Assembly: GCA_013044405.1 (NCBI GenBank)
Contig: JABEUR010000001.1
Coordinates: forward strand, 1-41,564
Length of the DNA stretch: 41,564 nt
Source of the DNA: Acidimicrobiaceae bacterium
GTDB lineage: Bacteria > Actinomycetota > Acidimicrobiia > Acidimicrobiales > RAAP-2
Reading direction: 5' to 3'
The notes below the pieces were generated by a model that searched no databases, had not been told where the DNA came from, and saw nothing but the letters and a program-made list of their open reading frames with translations. A program made the position numbers and the translations under genes. Positions 35,430-41,564 of the stretch are shown piece after piece (the stretch's first letter is position 1; every line of letters starts with the position of its first letter).

Positions 35430-36380
35430 ATGATGCTTCACCTTCGAGGCAGGACCCTGCGAACCGCGGTGACGACCCTCACGTTGTCCATGGTTCTGGG
35501 CCAACTACCAGGGCCTTCAGGTGCCACTACCAGCCCGTCGAGGTCGTTACCCAGTAATCTCGTTCCGTTTTCCAGTCCGAGGTTCACTGGAGAGGGGATA
35601 TGGCACGCGGCGGGTCGCCTGGTCCGTGGACACGTGGCGGTCTACACCACCACGCTGGCGCTGCCGGACAGTCCCGGTGTGTTGGCAGGAGTTGCGTGGA
35701 TGAACACGTCACTCTTGCACGCGCGTCTCTATTCGGGCAGTCTTAGCCCCGGTGGACTGAACTGGAAGCTGACCGCGCCGATCTCGGCGTCGGCGTCGAG
35801 AACTCTCGTAGCGGCCTTCAACGGAGGTTTCTTGCTGAATGTCTCTGGCGGCGGCTACCTCAGTGAAGGGCACCTCGTTGCCCCCTTGCGGGTGGGTGCG
35901 GCTTCGCTAGTCATCTACAAGAATGGATTCGCCACCGTTGGCCAATGGGGCCGTGACGTATCCATGACTTCGTCGGTGGTCGCGGTTCGCCAGAACTTGA
36001 GACTGCTGGTCGACCACGGACGCGCGGTCGCTGGTCTGAACCCCAACGACGTCTCGGTCTGGGGAGCCAGCCTCTACTCCAAGGTGAACACCTGGCGATC
36101 GGGACTCGGCATCACCGCCACCGGGGCTCTGGTCTATGCCGCGGGCCCGATGAGCGTCGTCGACCTGGCTTCGTTACTCGTTCGAGCGCGCGCCGTTCGA
36201 GCAATGGCGCTCGATATGAATCCCCTCTGGCCGATCTTCGCCACCTACAAGCCGGCTCTCCCCCATGGGCCCGCCCGTCCAACCAATGGCACCGACTTGA
36301 TCTCGTCGATGATCCAGACGCCAGATCGCTTCTTCCAACCTACGTACGCGCGCGACTTCATCACCATGTCCACCTCGTAG
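35430..36380 (+). CDS. Secreted phosphodiester-glycosidase-like (NAGPA) protein
   Basis: This 316-residue protein starts with a signal peptide (hydrophobic core TAVTTLTLSMVLG, likely cut after PSGA). The mature part shows FNGGF, a GGGY segment, SGLGITATGALVYAAG and AMALDMN, the pattern of the NAGPA/phosphodiester glycosidase family. Those enzymes remove GlcNAc from phosphodiester-linked sugars or teichoic-type polymers. The frame is open to an ATG at 35373, but that would place 19 polar residues before the signal peptide, so I use the ATG at 35430. A weak promoter (TTGTCT, 17 bp, CAAAAT; 35333-35361) lies upstream. Confidence 0.75.
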   Translation: MMLHLRGRTLRTAVTTLTLSMVLGQLPGPSGATTSPSRSLPSNLVPFSSPRFTGEGIWHAAGRLVRGHVAVYTTTLALPDSPGVLAGVAWMNTSLLHARLYSGSLSPGGLNWKLTAPISASASRTLVAAFNGGFLLNVSGGGYLSEGHLVAPLRVGAASLVIYKNGFATVGQWGRDVSMTSSVVAVRQNLRLLVDHGRAVAGLNPNDVSVWGASLYSKVNTWRSGLGITATGALVYAAGPMSVVDLASLLVRARAVRAMALDMNPLWPIFATYKPALPHGPARPTNGTDLISSMIQTPDRFFQPTYARDFITMSTS

Positions 36381-36414
36381 CCAACTCAGATCTACGTCGA
36401 AGGGTTGTACTCGA

Positions 36415-36981
36415 TCACGGCGAAAGCGCCGGGCATCCGAGCGAGCCAGCTTCGATGGTGGCGATGCGCGCCAAAGGCGAACGTGACGTCGCTTCGACGC
36501 TCAAGAACCCTCGGATCACTCCCGAGGACGTGACCACTGACCAGGTACCGTTCTGCAGAGTCGAGGTTTTGAATCGACCCGGGTAGATCTTGCTCGCCTG
36601 GGCAGTCGTATCACCTACCTCAAGTCCCTCGATGGTCCTAGCTACGGTGAGGCGACGTCGCGTCGGTGCTCGCACTCCATAGTCGGCCTTCGTTGCGTAG
36701 GCGTACCCAACGAACTTACCCCCTCGAAAGTAAACATTCAACGTCGAGAACTGCAGGTACGAATCCACGTTGCAGTCCTGGTGCAACGTCACCGGTCGCG
36801 CGCGAAGTGGCGCTCCGAATACCCTGGTGAGCCGTTGGGTGACGAACGTGACGGACCGGCCGAAGCGAACGTCCGTGACGCCGTTGGCGTACAGCGGCTG
36901 GAACCTCGAAGTCGCGCCCATGGCGGGTTGTGCCACGCACGCGAGCATGCCGATGCCGATGAGTAGAACGAGTCGTCGCAC
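36415..36981 (-). CDS. Secreted protein of unknown function
   Basis: This 188-residue protein has a signal peptide (RRLVLLIGIGMLACVAQPAMG). The mature part has two similar halves: a VRFGRSVTFVTQRLTRVFGAP segment (residues ~37-57) and a later GLEVGDTTAQASKIYPG segment. I recall this "RFG-x-hydrophobic-x3-L-x3-FG-P ... VG-x-T" layout from secreted actinobacterial proteins of unknown role, but no named family comes to mind. Two cysteines remain (DCNVD and GCPALSP). A GTG at 36999 is the alternative start. It converges on the NAGPA-like gene with a 34-bp gap. Confidence 0.65.
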   Translation of the reverse strand: MRRLVLLIGIGMLACVAQPAMGATSRFQPLYANGVTDVRFGRSVTFVTQRLTRVFGAPLRARPVTLHQDCNVDSYLQFSTLNVYFRGGKFVGYAYATKADYGVRAPTRRRLTVARTIEGLEVGDTTAQASKIYPGRFKTSTLQNGTWSVVTSSGVIRGFLSVEATSRSPLARIATIEAGSLGCPALSP

Positions 36982-37228
36982 GTGCCTATGATTCCACACC
37001 GCACTTCCAAGTAAAGGTCAACGTGAGTAAGACCCGTCAAGGGAGCCCTCAATGGCGTCTTCGAAGGGCCCGCACGGTTCTCGTCCCAAGTGAAGGACCC
37101 GGCCCCTCGCCCATGATCCAGTGAGCAACCGACCCGCGTGAATAGCGCCACCTCGATTGGCGGGTCTGAATACTCCTCGACGCCACCTTGCATTTGAGCG
37201 CATCGAACACGCCGAGACCGGTAGAAAC

Positions 37229-37234
37229 TACAGT
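37229..37234 (+). promoter_or_regulatory. -10 box of a leaderless PAP2-gene promoter
   Basis: TACAGT, then six bases, then the GTG at 37241. No ribosome-binding site is present. Confidence 0.55.
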
Positions 37235-37240
37235 GATTCA

Positions 37241-37732
37241 GTGAATTCATTGATCATCTTCGTCGCGAAGTACTTCCTCTTCATCAGTGTTGCCATCGTT
37301 GGTATCTACTGGCTTTTGACCTCGAAACGCGACAAGATTGCCCTCGGTGTACGCCTGGTCATTGGCGGAGTCATTGCTTTAGGACTGGCGCGGGTCGGAG
37401 CCCATTTCTTCTACGACACGCGCCCGTTCGTTCGCGATCACATTAAGCCTTTGATCCCTCACGCCAACGATAATGGCTTCCCCTCGGATCACGCACTGCT
37501 GGCGTCGTTCCTCGGTTTCACCCTGTTGGCCTATTCACGTTCCGTCGGATTCTTCCTCCTCGCCATGGCAGTACTGATCGGCGGGGCTCGAGTAGCAGCA
37601 CACGTTCACAGTCCGATCGACATCGTTGGTTCCTTCGTTTTCTCCGCTATTGCCGTTCTGGTGACCCACCTCGCGTTCAAGCACTTCGGCTCAGATCACC
37701 AACAACGAACGTGGCGTCAACGCAAGTTGTGA
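37241..37732 (+). CDS. PAP2 family membrane phosphatase, undecaprenyl-diphosphatase-like
   Basis: This 163-residue protein has about five transmembrane segments and the PAP2 motifs in order: Arg61-Pro62 (DTRPF), PSDH at 81-84, and Arg117...His123...Asp127 (RVAAHVHSPID). This layout fits BcrC-type phosphatases that recycle undecaprenyl pyrophosphate for cell-wall synthesis. An open frame begins at 37157, but the GTG at 37241 is 6 nt from a -10 box and starts just before the first membrane helix. A 47-codon frame overlaps its stop as GTGA. Confidence 0.88.
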   Translation: MNSLIIFVAKYFLFISVAIVGIYWLLTSKRDKIALGVRLVIGGVIALGLARVGAHFFYDTRPFVRDHIKPLIPHANDNGFPSDHALLASFLGFTLLAYSRSVGFFLLAMAVLIGGARVAAHVHSPIDIVGSFVFSAIAVLVTHLAFKHFGSDHQQRTWRQRKL

Positions 37733-37872
37733 CACGTGTTCTTGACAGTCAGACCGTGCGCGAGACAACTCGTGCAGTTCGTTCGCAGGTGCAGCTAGAC
37801 ATCCTGATCCACGAATCAGGATTGGATGGTTCATTCAATGGAGCGAAAGAGCAGTACCGAACCTCAGAGTAA
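37729..37872 (+). CDS. Possible 47-residue small protein overlapping the PAP2 gene end
   Basis: The GTG at 37729 overlaps the PAP2 stop as GTGA, the same junction used by several sure genes in this window. The product is charged and hydrophilic, with a central QVQLDILIHESGLDGSF, and has no membrane segment. Third-position GC is only about half, lower than expected for this genome, and an 8-bp inverted repeat (37801-37822) lies inside. No homologue is known to me. It could equally be a 3' untranslated region with a chance open frame. Confidence 0.35.
   Translation: MTRVLDSQTVRETTRAVRSQVQLDILIHESGLDGSFNGAKEQYRTSE
37801..37822. repeat. Inverted repeat downstream of the PAP2 gene
   Basis: ATCCTGAT and ATCAGGAT are separated by 6 nt. 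No T-tract follows on either strand, so terminator function is doubtful. Confidence 0.4.
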
Positions 37873-37914
37873 GTCCAAGGTTTAAAGCGCGGCGAGCCGT
37901 TGCCACGCTGGCGA

Positions 37915-37942
37915 CTGACCCTCCACGAAGCAGGCCTATATT
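37915..37942 (+). promoter_or_regulatory. Candidate promoter of the small secreted protein gene
   Basis: CTGACC (37915-37920), a 16-bp spacer and TATATT (37937-37942) give a start near 37949 and a leader of about 47 nt before the ATG at 37996. Confidence 0.45.
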
Positions 37943-37995
37943 GATGGTGTGAAACCATCTCGCACGATGTCCTGTTCGCCCATGGAATTCAAACC

Positions 37996-38280
37996 ATGAA
38001 GAGGGCGGGCTCGGCGAAGCGGTTCTTCTTGGTTCTCGTGTCGCTCGCAGCGGTGACGGGCGCCGTCCTGCTCCTCGCCAGCGGAGCCAGCGGACGCACG
38101 GGCAATCTCTCGCCAACCACCCCCGTGACGACGAAAATAGCTCCGGGCGGTCAGCTCGTCCCTTCTCAGTCCGGCGCGCCTACCTCCACACTTCCTCCAT
38201 CTAGGGACAATGACGCAGGGCATTCACGGATTATCGACCAATACCCTGATGCCGACCTCGACTGGTATCAATGGCATTGA
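37996..38280 (+). CDS. Small secreted or membrane-anchored protein, unknown
   Basis: This 94-residue protein has a basic start (MKRAGSAKRF), a hydrophobic stretch (about residues 10-30) and a Ser/Thr/Pro-rich tail ending in an acidic, aromatic DADLDWYQWH. The N-terminus could be a signal peptide or an anchor. I recognise no family. A plausible promoter lies upstream, and a GGA element 10 nt before the ATG is a weak ribosome-binding site. Confidence 0.5.
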   Translation: MKRAGSAKRFFLVLVSLAAVTGAVLLLASGASGRTGNLSPTTPVTTKIAPGGQLVPSQSGAPTSTLPPSRDNDAGHSRIIDQYPDADLDWYQWH

Positions 38281-38419
38281 GGCACCCCCCACTTGGTTGA
38301 CGGTCGACTGGCGGACCGTGCCACTTAGTTGTAAAGAGAAAATCGCCACCATGCCTTTTTGCATCGTCCACTCAGCGCAGAGTCTCACGTTCCCCCAACC
38401 AACTGTCCAGTGCCTCTCC
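38281..38419. other. Convergent intergenic region without a clear gene
   Basis: The stretch separates the small secreted protein gene from the ppsA stop. A weak ATGC/GCAT hairpin sits near 38350-38363; no convincing terminator for ppsA is visible. An open plus-strand frame crossing the region is the shadow of ppsA. Confidence 0.4.
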
Positions 38420-40726
38420 TCAGTCAATCGTGATCGGCTGGCGATGCAGTGGATCAGCGCTCTCGAGCAGGATTCGCCACTCCGCGCGCTCAATGGCCTG
38501 GCGAGCGGCGTCGACCGCATCAGGATTGACCGACACCGAGGTGATGCCGAGTCGAACGAGATGCTCGGCGAATTCGGGGTGGTTGGAAGGCGCCTGTCCG
38601 CACAACGACGAAGTGATACCTGAACGATGACTTTGGGTGACGATGCGATCGATCGCATCCAACACCGCGTCGTCGGACTCGTCAAACAAATCGGAGCAGA
38701 TCTGCGAGTCACGGTCGACGCCGAGCATGAGCTGGGTCAAATCGTTGCTCCCGATAGAAACGCCCGAAATACCCATCTGGGCGTACTGGGGAATCCGGTA
38801 GGCGACGGAGGGGACTTCTGCCATCACCCAGATCGGCAGCGCTCCGCCGACCGGGCTCTTGTCCACCAGATCCATACAGGCTTCGAGCTCCCACTTCGTT
38901 CGCACGAACGGGATCATGAGCACGAGATTCGAACTCTGCTCGCGGACCTTCGCCAATACGTCGAGCTCCAGGCGAAAGACCTCGGGATCGTGCACGTAGC
39001 GATAGCAACCCCGGTAACCGATCATCGGATTCACCTCAACGGGTTCGAATCTCGAACCTCCCTCGAGATTGGAGAACTCGTTGGTGCGAAAGTCGATGCT
39101 GCGATAGACGACCGGACGTGAGCCGAAGGCGCGGGTGATCTGAAGAAGTGAGGCAGCCATCTTGTCGATGAAGACCTTCTGGTCCCCCCTTTCAATGAGC
39201 AACTTTGGATGAACCCCGTCCAGCGCGTCGGTGACCATGAACTCAGCACGCAGCAACCCCACCCCGTCGACATCCATCGCCGCGACCTGTTCGGCGTGCT
39301 CGGCGAAGGCCAAGTTCACGTAGAGCTTGGTGGCCAGAGGCATCCGTGACGCTCCGGAGCCCACTGGTGCACTCGGGGTCGTCTGGCGCGTGGTCACGAG
39401 ATCGCCGACGGCCTCCTTCGTGAGCAGTCCCTCATACACCGCTCCCTGCGATCCATCAACGGTCACCAACTCACCGGTTCGCAGGACCGAAGTGGCGTTC
39501 CGAGCGCCGACCACGCACGGAACGCCCAACTCCCTCGAGACAATGGCGGCATGACAGGTAGTGCCTCCGCCGTCAGTGACCAGGGCGCCAGCCCGACGCA
39601 TGGTTGGCACCCAATCCGGGCTGGTCATCTTCGCAACCAGGATCTCTCCGTCAAGCAATTGGTCGCCTTGGTCGGGCGATTCAAGGATGCGAACGATACC
39701 GGTTGCTCGGCCCGACGATGCGGCGAGTCCTTGGAGGAGCGGCTTGGAGTCAAACAGCGTCTGGCTAACCGCTTCGCGAAGCCCCAGCGTCGTGATCGGC
39801 CTTGACTGGACGAGATACTGCTCTCCGTCCGCGATTGCCCACTCGGTGTCTTGGGGCGAACCGTAGTGGGCTTCGACCGCCAGACCCAGTCGGGCGAGAC
39901 TCACTGCCTCGTCATCACTCAGCACTCGCTGTGTAGCTTCGTGGTCACTCAGATCTACGTGAAGGTCCTTGCCATTGGGCCCTCGCACCAACTTGAAGGC
40001 CTTGGTGCCGACCCTGGCTTGGACGAGAGTTGGCCCCTTCTTAGACAGCAGATACGTGTCGCACTCCACTTCACCGCTCACCACCACCTCACCTTGTCCG
40101 AAGGCGGCGTCGATCACAATCCGCTCGGTGTCACCCGTGGCAGGATCGGCAGTGAACATCACGCCAGACCTCTGTGAGGCGACCATCGATTGGACGATCA
40201 CACCCATCGCGGGAACATCGGTGATCGCGCGAGTGAAGCGATAGGAAATGACTCGAGAACCGTAGAGTGACGCCCAGCAGTCCACCACGCTCTTCAGTAC
40301 ATCGGCGTCGCCCGACACATTGGTGAACGTCGCGTTCATTCCGGCAAAGGAGGTGTCGCCAGCGTCCTCACCGGTACCCGATGAACGTACCGCGACAATC
40401 GCATCGCCACCGAGTTGATGATACGCATCGAGCACGGCACGAGCGAGGTCCGATGGAATCTCTATCGAGGTGATGAGGGCCTGCGCCTTCTTCGACAACT
40501 CACCCAGGTCGGCGGTGCTCGTCGCCGGGGGATCGCGAAACATTTCCTCGAGGGGCTTGGAAACCTGCGCCGTATCGAGCGCATAACGGTACGCCAGCGA
40601 CGTCACCACGAACCCGGGAGGTACGGGAAGTTCGGCGCTCGCCAACTCCCCGAGATTCGCACCCTTCCCGCCGACCAATCCGGCATCGGCAAGTCGAATG
40701 TCTTTGAACCATCGCACGAAGTCCAT
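38420..40726 (-). CDS. ppsA: Phosphoenolpyruvate synthase
   Basis: This 768-residue enzyme converts pyruvate and ATP to PEP, AMP and phosphate. It has an N-terminal ATP-grasp domain ([27 protein letters not shown]), the swivelling phosphohistidine domain with His392 in [15 protein letters not shown], and a C-terminal PEP/pyruvate TIM barrel with [19 protein letters not shown] and the catalytic Cys (about 709) in LCGQ. Length matches PpsA rather than pyruvate phosphate dikinase (about 880). The ATG at 40726 follows GGAG by 6 nt. Together with acsA it would support gluconeogenic growth. Confidence 0.95.
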   Translation of the reverse strand: MDFVRWFKDIRLADAGLVGGKGANLGELASAELPVPPGFVVTSLAYRYALDTAQVSKPLEEMFRDPPATSTADLGELSKKAQALITSIEIPSDLARAVLDAYHQLGGDAIVAVRSSGTGEDAGDTSFAGMNATFTNVSGDADVLKSVVDCWASLYGSRVISYRFTRAITDVPAMGVIVQSMVASQRSGVMFTADPATGDTERIVIDAAFGQGEVVVSGEVECDTYLLSKKGPTLVQARVGTKAFKLVRGPNGKDLHVDLSDHEATQRVLSDDEAVSLARLGLAVEAHYGSPQDTEWAIADGEQYLVQSRPITTLGLREAVSQTLFDSKPLLQGLAASSGRATGIVRILESPDQGDQLLDGEILVAKMTSPDWVPTMRRAGALVTDGGGTTCHAAIVSRELGVPCVVGARNATSVLRTGELVTVDGSQGAVYEGLLTKEAVGDLVTTRQTTPSAPVGSGASRMPLATKLYVNLAFAEHAEQVAAMDVDGVGLLRAEFMVTDALDGVHPKLLIERGDQKVFIDKMAASLLQITRAFGSRPVVYRSIDFRTNEFSNLEGGSRFEPVEVNPMIGYRGCYRYVHDPEVFRLELDVLAKVREQSSNLVLMIPFVRTKWELEACMDLVDKSPVGGALPIWVMAEVPSVAYRIPQYAQMGISGVSIGSNDLTQLMLGVDRDSQICSDLFDESDDAVLDAIDRIVTQSHRSGITSSLCGQAPSNHPEFAEHLVRLGITSVSVNPDAVDAARQAIERAEWRILLESADPLHRQPITID

Positions 40727-40977
40727 GGTCAACTCCAATCAAGGCAATTGAGTCTGTAGTTGAATTCTGCCCCGTCGGCTCCGCAACCCATTAGGGGACA
40801 ATGTCATTCAACGTTGGCGAAGCAAACATCCCACACACCACGTATCAGACCAAGGCGAAGCGACGCAATCGCACCGCGACCGTAGGCACTCCCCCAGTCA
40901 GCTCATGACCGAGTAATCCCCGTCGCAATCAGCCATGAACTCGAGTGAAACTACTGGTCCCCGATCCAAACTATTCG
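40727..40977. other. Divergent intergenic region between ppsA and the DinB-family gene
   Basis: It contains the ppsA leader (minus strand) with its GGAG site. I see no convincing -35/-10 pair for ppsA, no CRP-type palindrome and no RNA gene. Confidence 0.4.
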
Positions 40978-40983
40978 TATACT
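40978..40983 (+). promoter_or_regulatory. -10 box of the DinB-family gene
   Basis: TATACT is the best -10 match in the window. It is 5 nt from a GTG (40989) and 8 nt from the ATG (40992), so the mRNA is leaderless or nearly so. The upstream in-frame ATG at 40935 would lie before the promoter. Confidence 0.6.
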
Positions 40984-40991
40984 CACCCGTG

Positions 40992-41531
40992 ATGACCGAC
41001 TTCGACGAACACGGGCGACCCGAACCCCCAGAGGCCGGTGACGAGCTCGAGACACTGACCGGATTCTTGGACTACCAACGTTCGACTTTTGCGTGGAAGT
41101 GTTCGAATCTCTCAGCCGACGACCTCACAACCAAAATCGGATCATCCTCGATGACCTTGGGCGGCATGATCAAGCACCTGGCCCTGGTCGAAGACTGGTG
41201 GTTCAGTCAGTGCCTGCGAGACCGACAGCCTCAGGCACCGTGGAAGGACGTCGACTGGGAGCTCGATCCGGACTGGGACTGGATTTCAGCGGCCTCCGAC
41301 GCACCCGAGCAGATCCTCGAACTCTGGGCGAGTTCGACCGCTCAATCGCGTCTCATGGTCGAAGAGGCAATGCTCGAAGGAGGACTTGACCAACGAGCTC
41401 GGCGAGCACCCTCCAAGGGCCAGTCCCCCAGCCTGCGCTGGATCTTGTGCCACATGATTGAAGAGTACGCCAGACACAACGGTCACGCTGATCTGCTGCG
41501 AGAGTCGATAGATGGGTCAACGGGAGAATAG
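40992..41531 (+). CDS. DinB/DUF664 family protein
   Basis: This 179-residue protein is a predicted four-helix bundle of the DinB-like, metal-binding superfamily. Possible ligands are His62 (MIKHLALVEDWWF) and the C-terminal HNGH pair (His162, His165) in EYARHNGHADLLRE. In actinobacteria many relatives are thiol-dependent enzymes (mycothiol or bacillithiol transferases), but the exact role here is unknown. I use the ATG at 40992 because a TATACT -10 box lies just upstream; 40935 is the longer alternative. Confidence 0.85.
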   Translation: MTDFDEHGRPEPPEAGDELETLTGFLDYQRSTFAWKCSNLSADDLTTKIGSSSMTLGGMIKHLALVEDWWFSQCLRDRQPQAPWKDVDWELDPDWDWISAASDAPEQILELWASSTAQSRLMVEEAMLEGGLDQRARRAPSKGQSPSLRWILCHMIEEYARHNGHADLLRESIDGSTGE

Positions 41532-41564
41532 TCTCGAACGCGAGACAGGCGCGCTCGCTCTTAC

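Noticed and set aside
37742-37747. Perfect TTGACA -35 box
   Set aside because: No acceptable -10 hexamer lies 15-19 bp downstream.
37749-37958. 69-residue minus-strand frame
   Set aside because: Composition is that of a chance frame, with no ribosome-binding site; the plus-strand GTGA-linked frame is the better candidate.
38210-38623. 137-residue plus-strand frame
   Set aside because: Most of it is antisense to the end of ppsA, and the first part overlaps the small secreted protein gene; no start signal or family features.

Overview
The window looks like chromosomal DNA of a high-GC Gram-positive bacterium (Actinomycetota). The segregation and nucleotide block (nadK, recN, pyrG, Nudix, xerD, scpA, scpB, rluB, cmk, der) follows the gene order known from actinobacteria such as Mycobacterium. 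GTG and TTG starts are frequent, and several genes appear to be read from leaderless transcripts. A deep-branching class such as Acidimicrobiia is my best guess; this is inference from gene content, not a database match. I see no tRNA, rRNA, CRISPR array, prophage or insertion sequence.

Layout. 1-3427: 3' part of a large secreted Ig-like/FN3 repeat protein, closed by a strong hairpin. 3541-6254: an Old Yellow Enzyme and a DAO-family FAD oxidoreductase; the second has a leader with four mutually complementary 6-mers that could form alternative hairpins next to its start. 6262-9939 (minus): a SIMPL-domain protein, acetyl-CoA synthetase acsA and an acetate transporter satP. A perfect TGTGA-N6-TCACA CRP-type site lies upstream of satP. 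10113-14593: tryptophan genes, trpCFBA on minus and trpD divergent on plus; trpE and trpG are not here. 14590-17966 (minus): radical-SAM/DUF512 protein, der, a small zinc-ribbon membrane protein and a gamma-carbonic-anhydrase-like protein, tightly coupled. 18016-20440 (plus): ispH, a PhnZ/MIOX-like HD protein and a GT2 glycosyltransferase.

20441-26495 (minus): one long run with mostly overlapping genes, scpA-scpB-rluB-aroH-tyrA-aroA-cmk-plsC. It joins condensin accessory factors, rRNA modification, the shikimate/tyrosine branch and CMP kinase. trpS diverges from it. 27513-33685 (minus): nadK-recN, then pyrG-Nudix-xerD-M50 protease. 33913-38280: PAS-PAS-GGDEF protein, a phosphodiester-glycosidase-like secreted protein, a secreted protein of unknown function, a PAP2 phosphatase with a possible overlapping 47-codon gene, and a small secreted protein. 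38420-40726 (minus): PEP synthase. 40992-41531: DinB-family protein.

The genes combine into acetate uptake and activation (satP, acsA), with PEP synthase (ppsA) as a possible gluconeogenic partner; aromatic amino acid synthesis (aroA, aroH, tyrA, trpABCDF) with its charging enzyme (trpS); and chromosome maintenance (xerD, scpAB, recN). The most notable regulatory signal is a repeated arrangement: a TAnnnT -10 box followed after 5-8 nt (usually exactly 6) by a GTG or ATG start, seen before eight genes. It shows which start codons are probably used and implies leaderless mRNAs.
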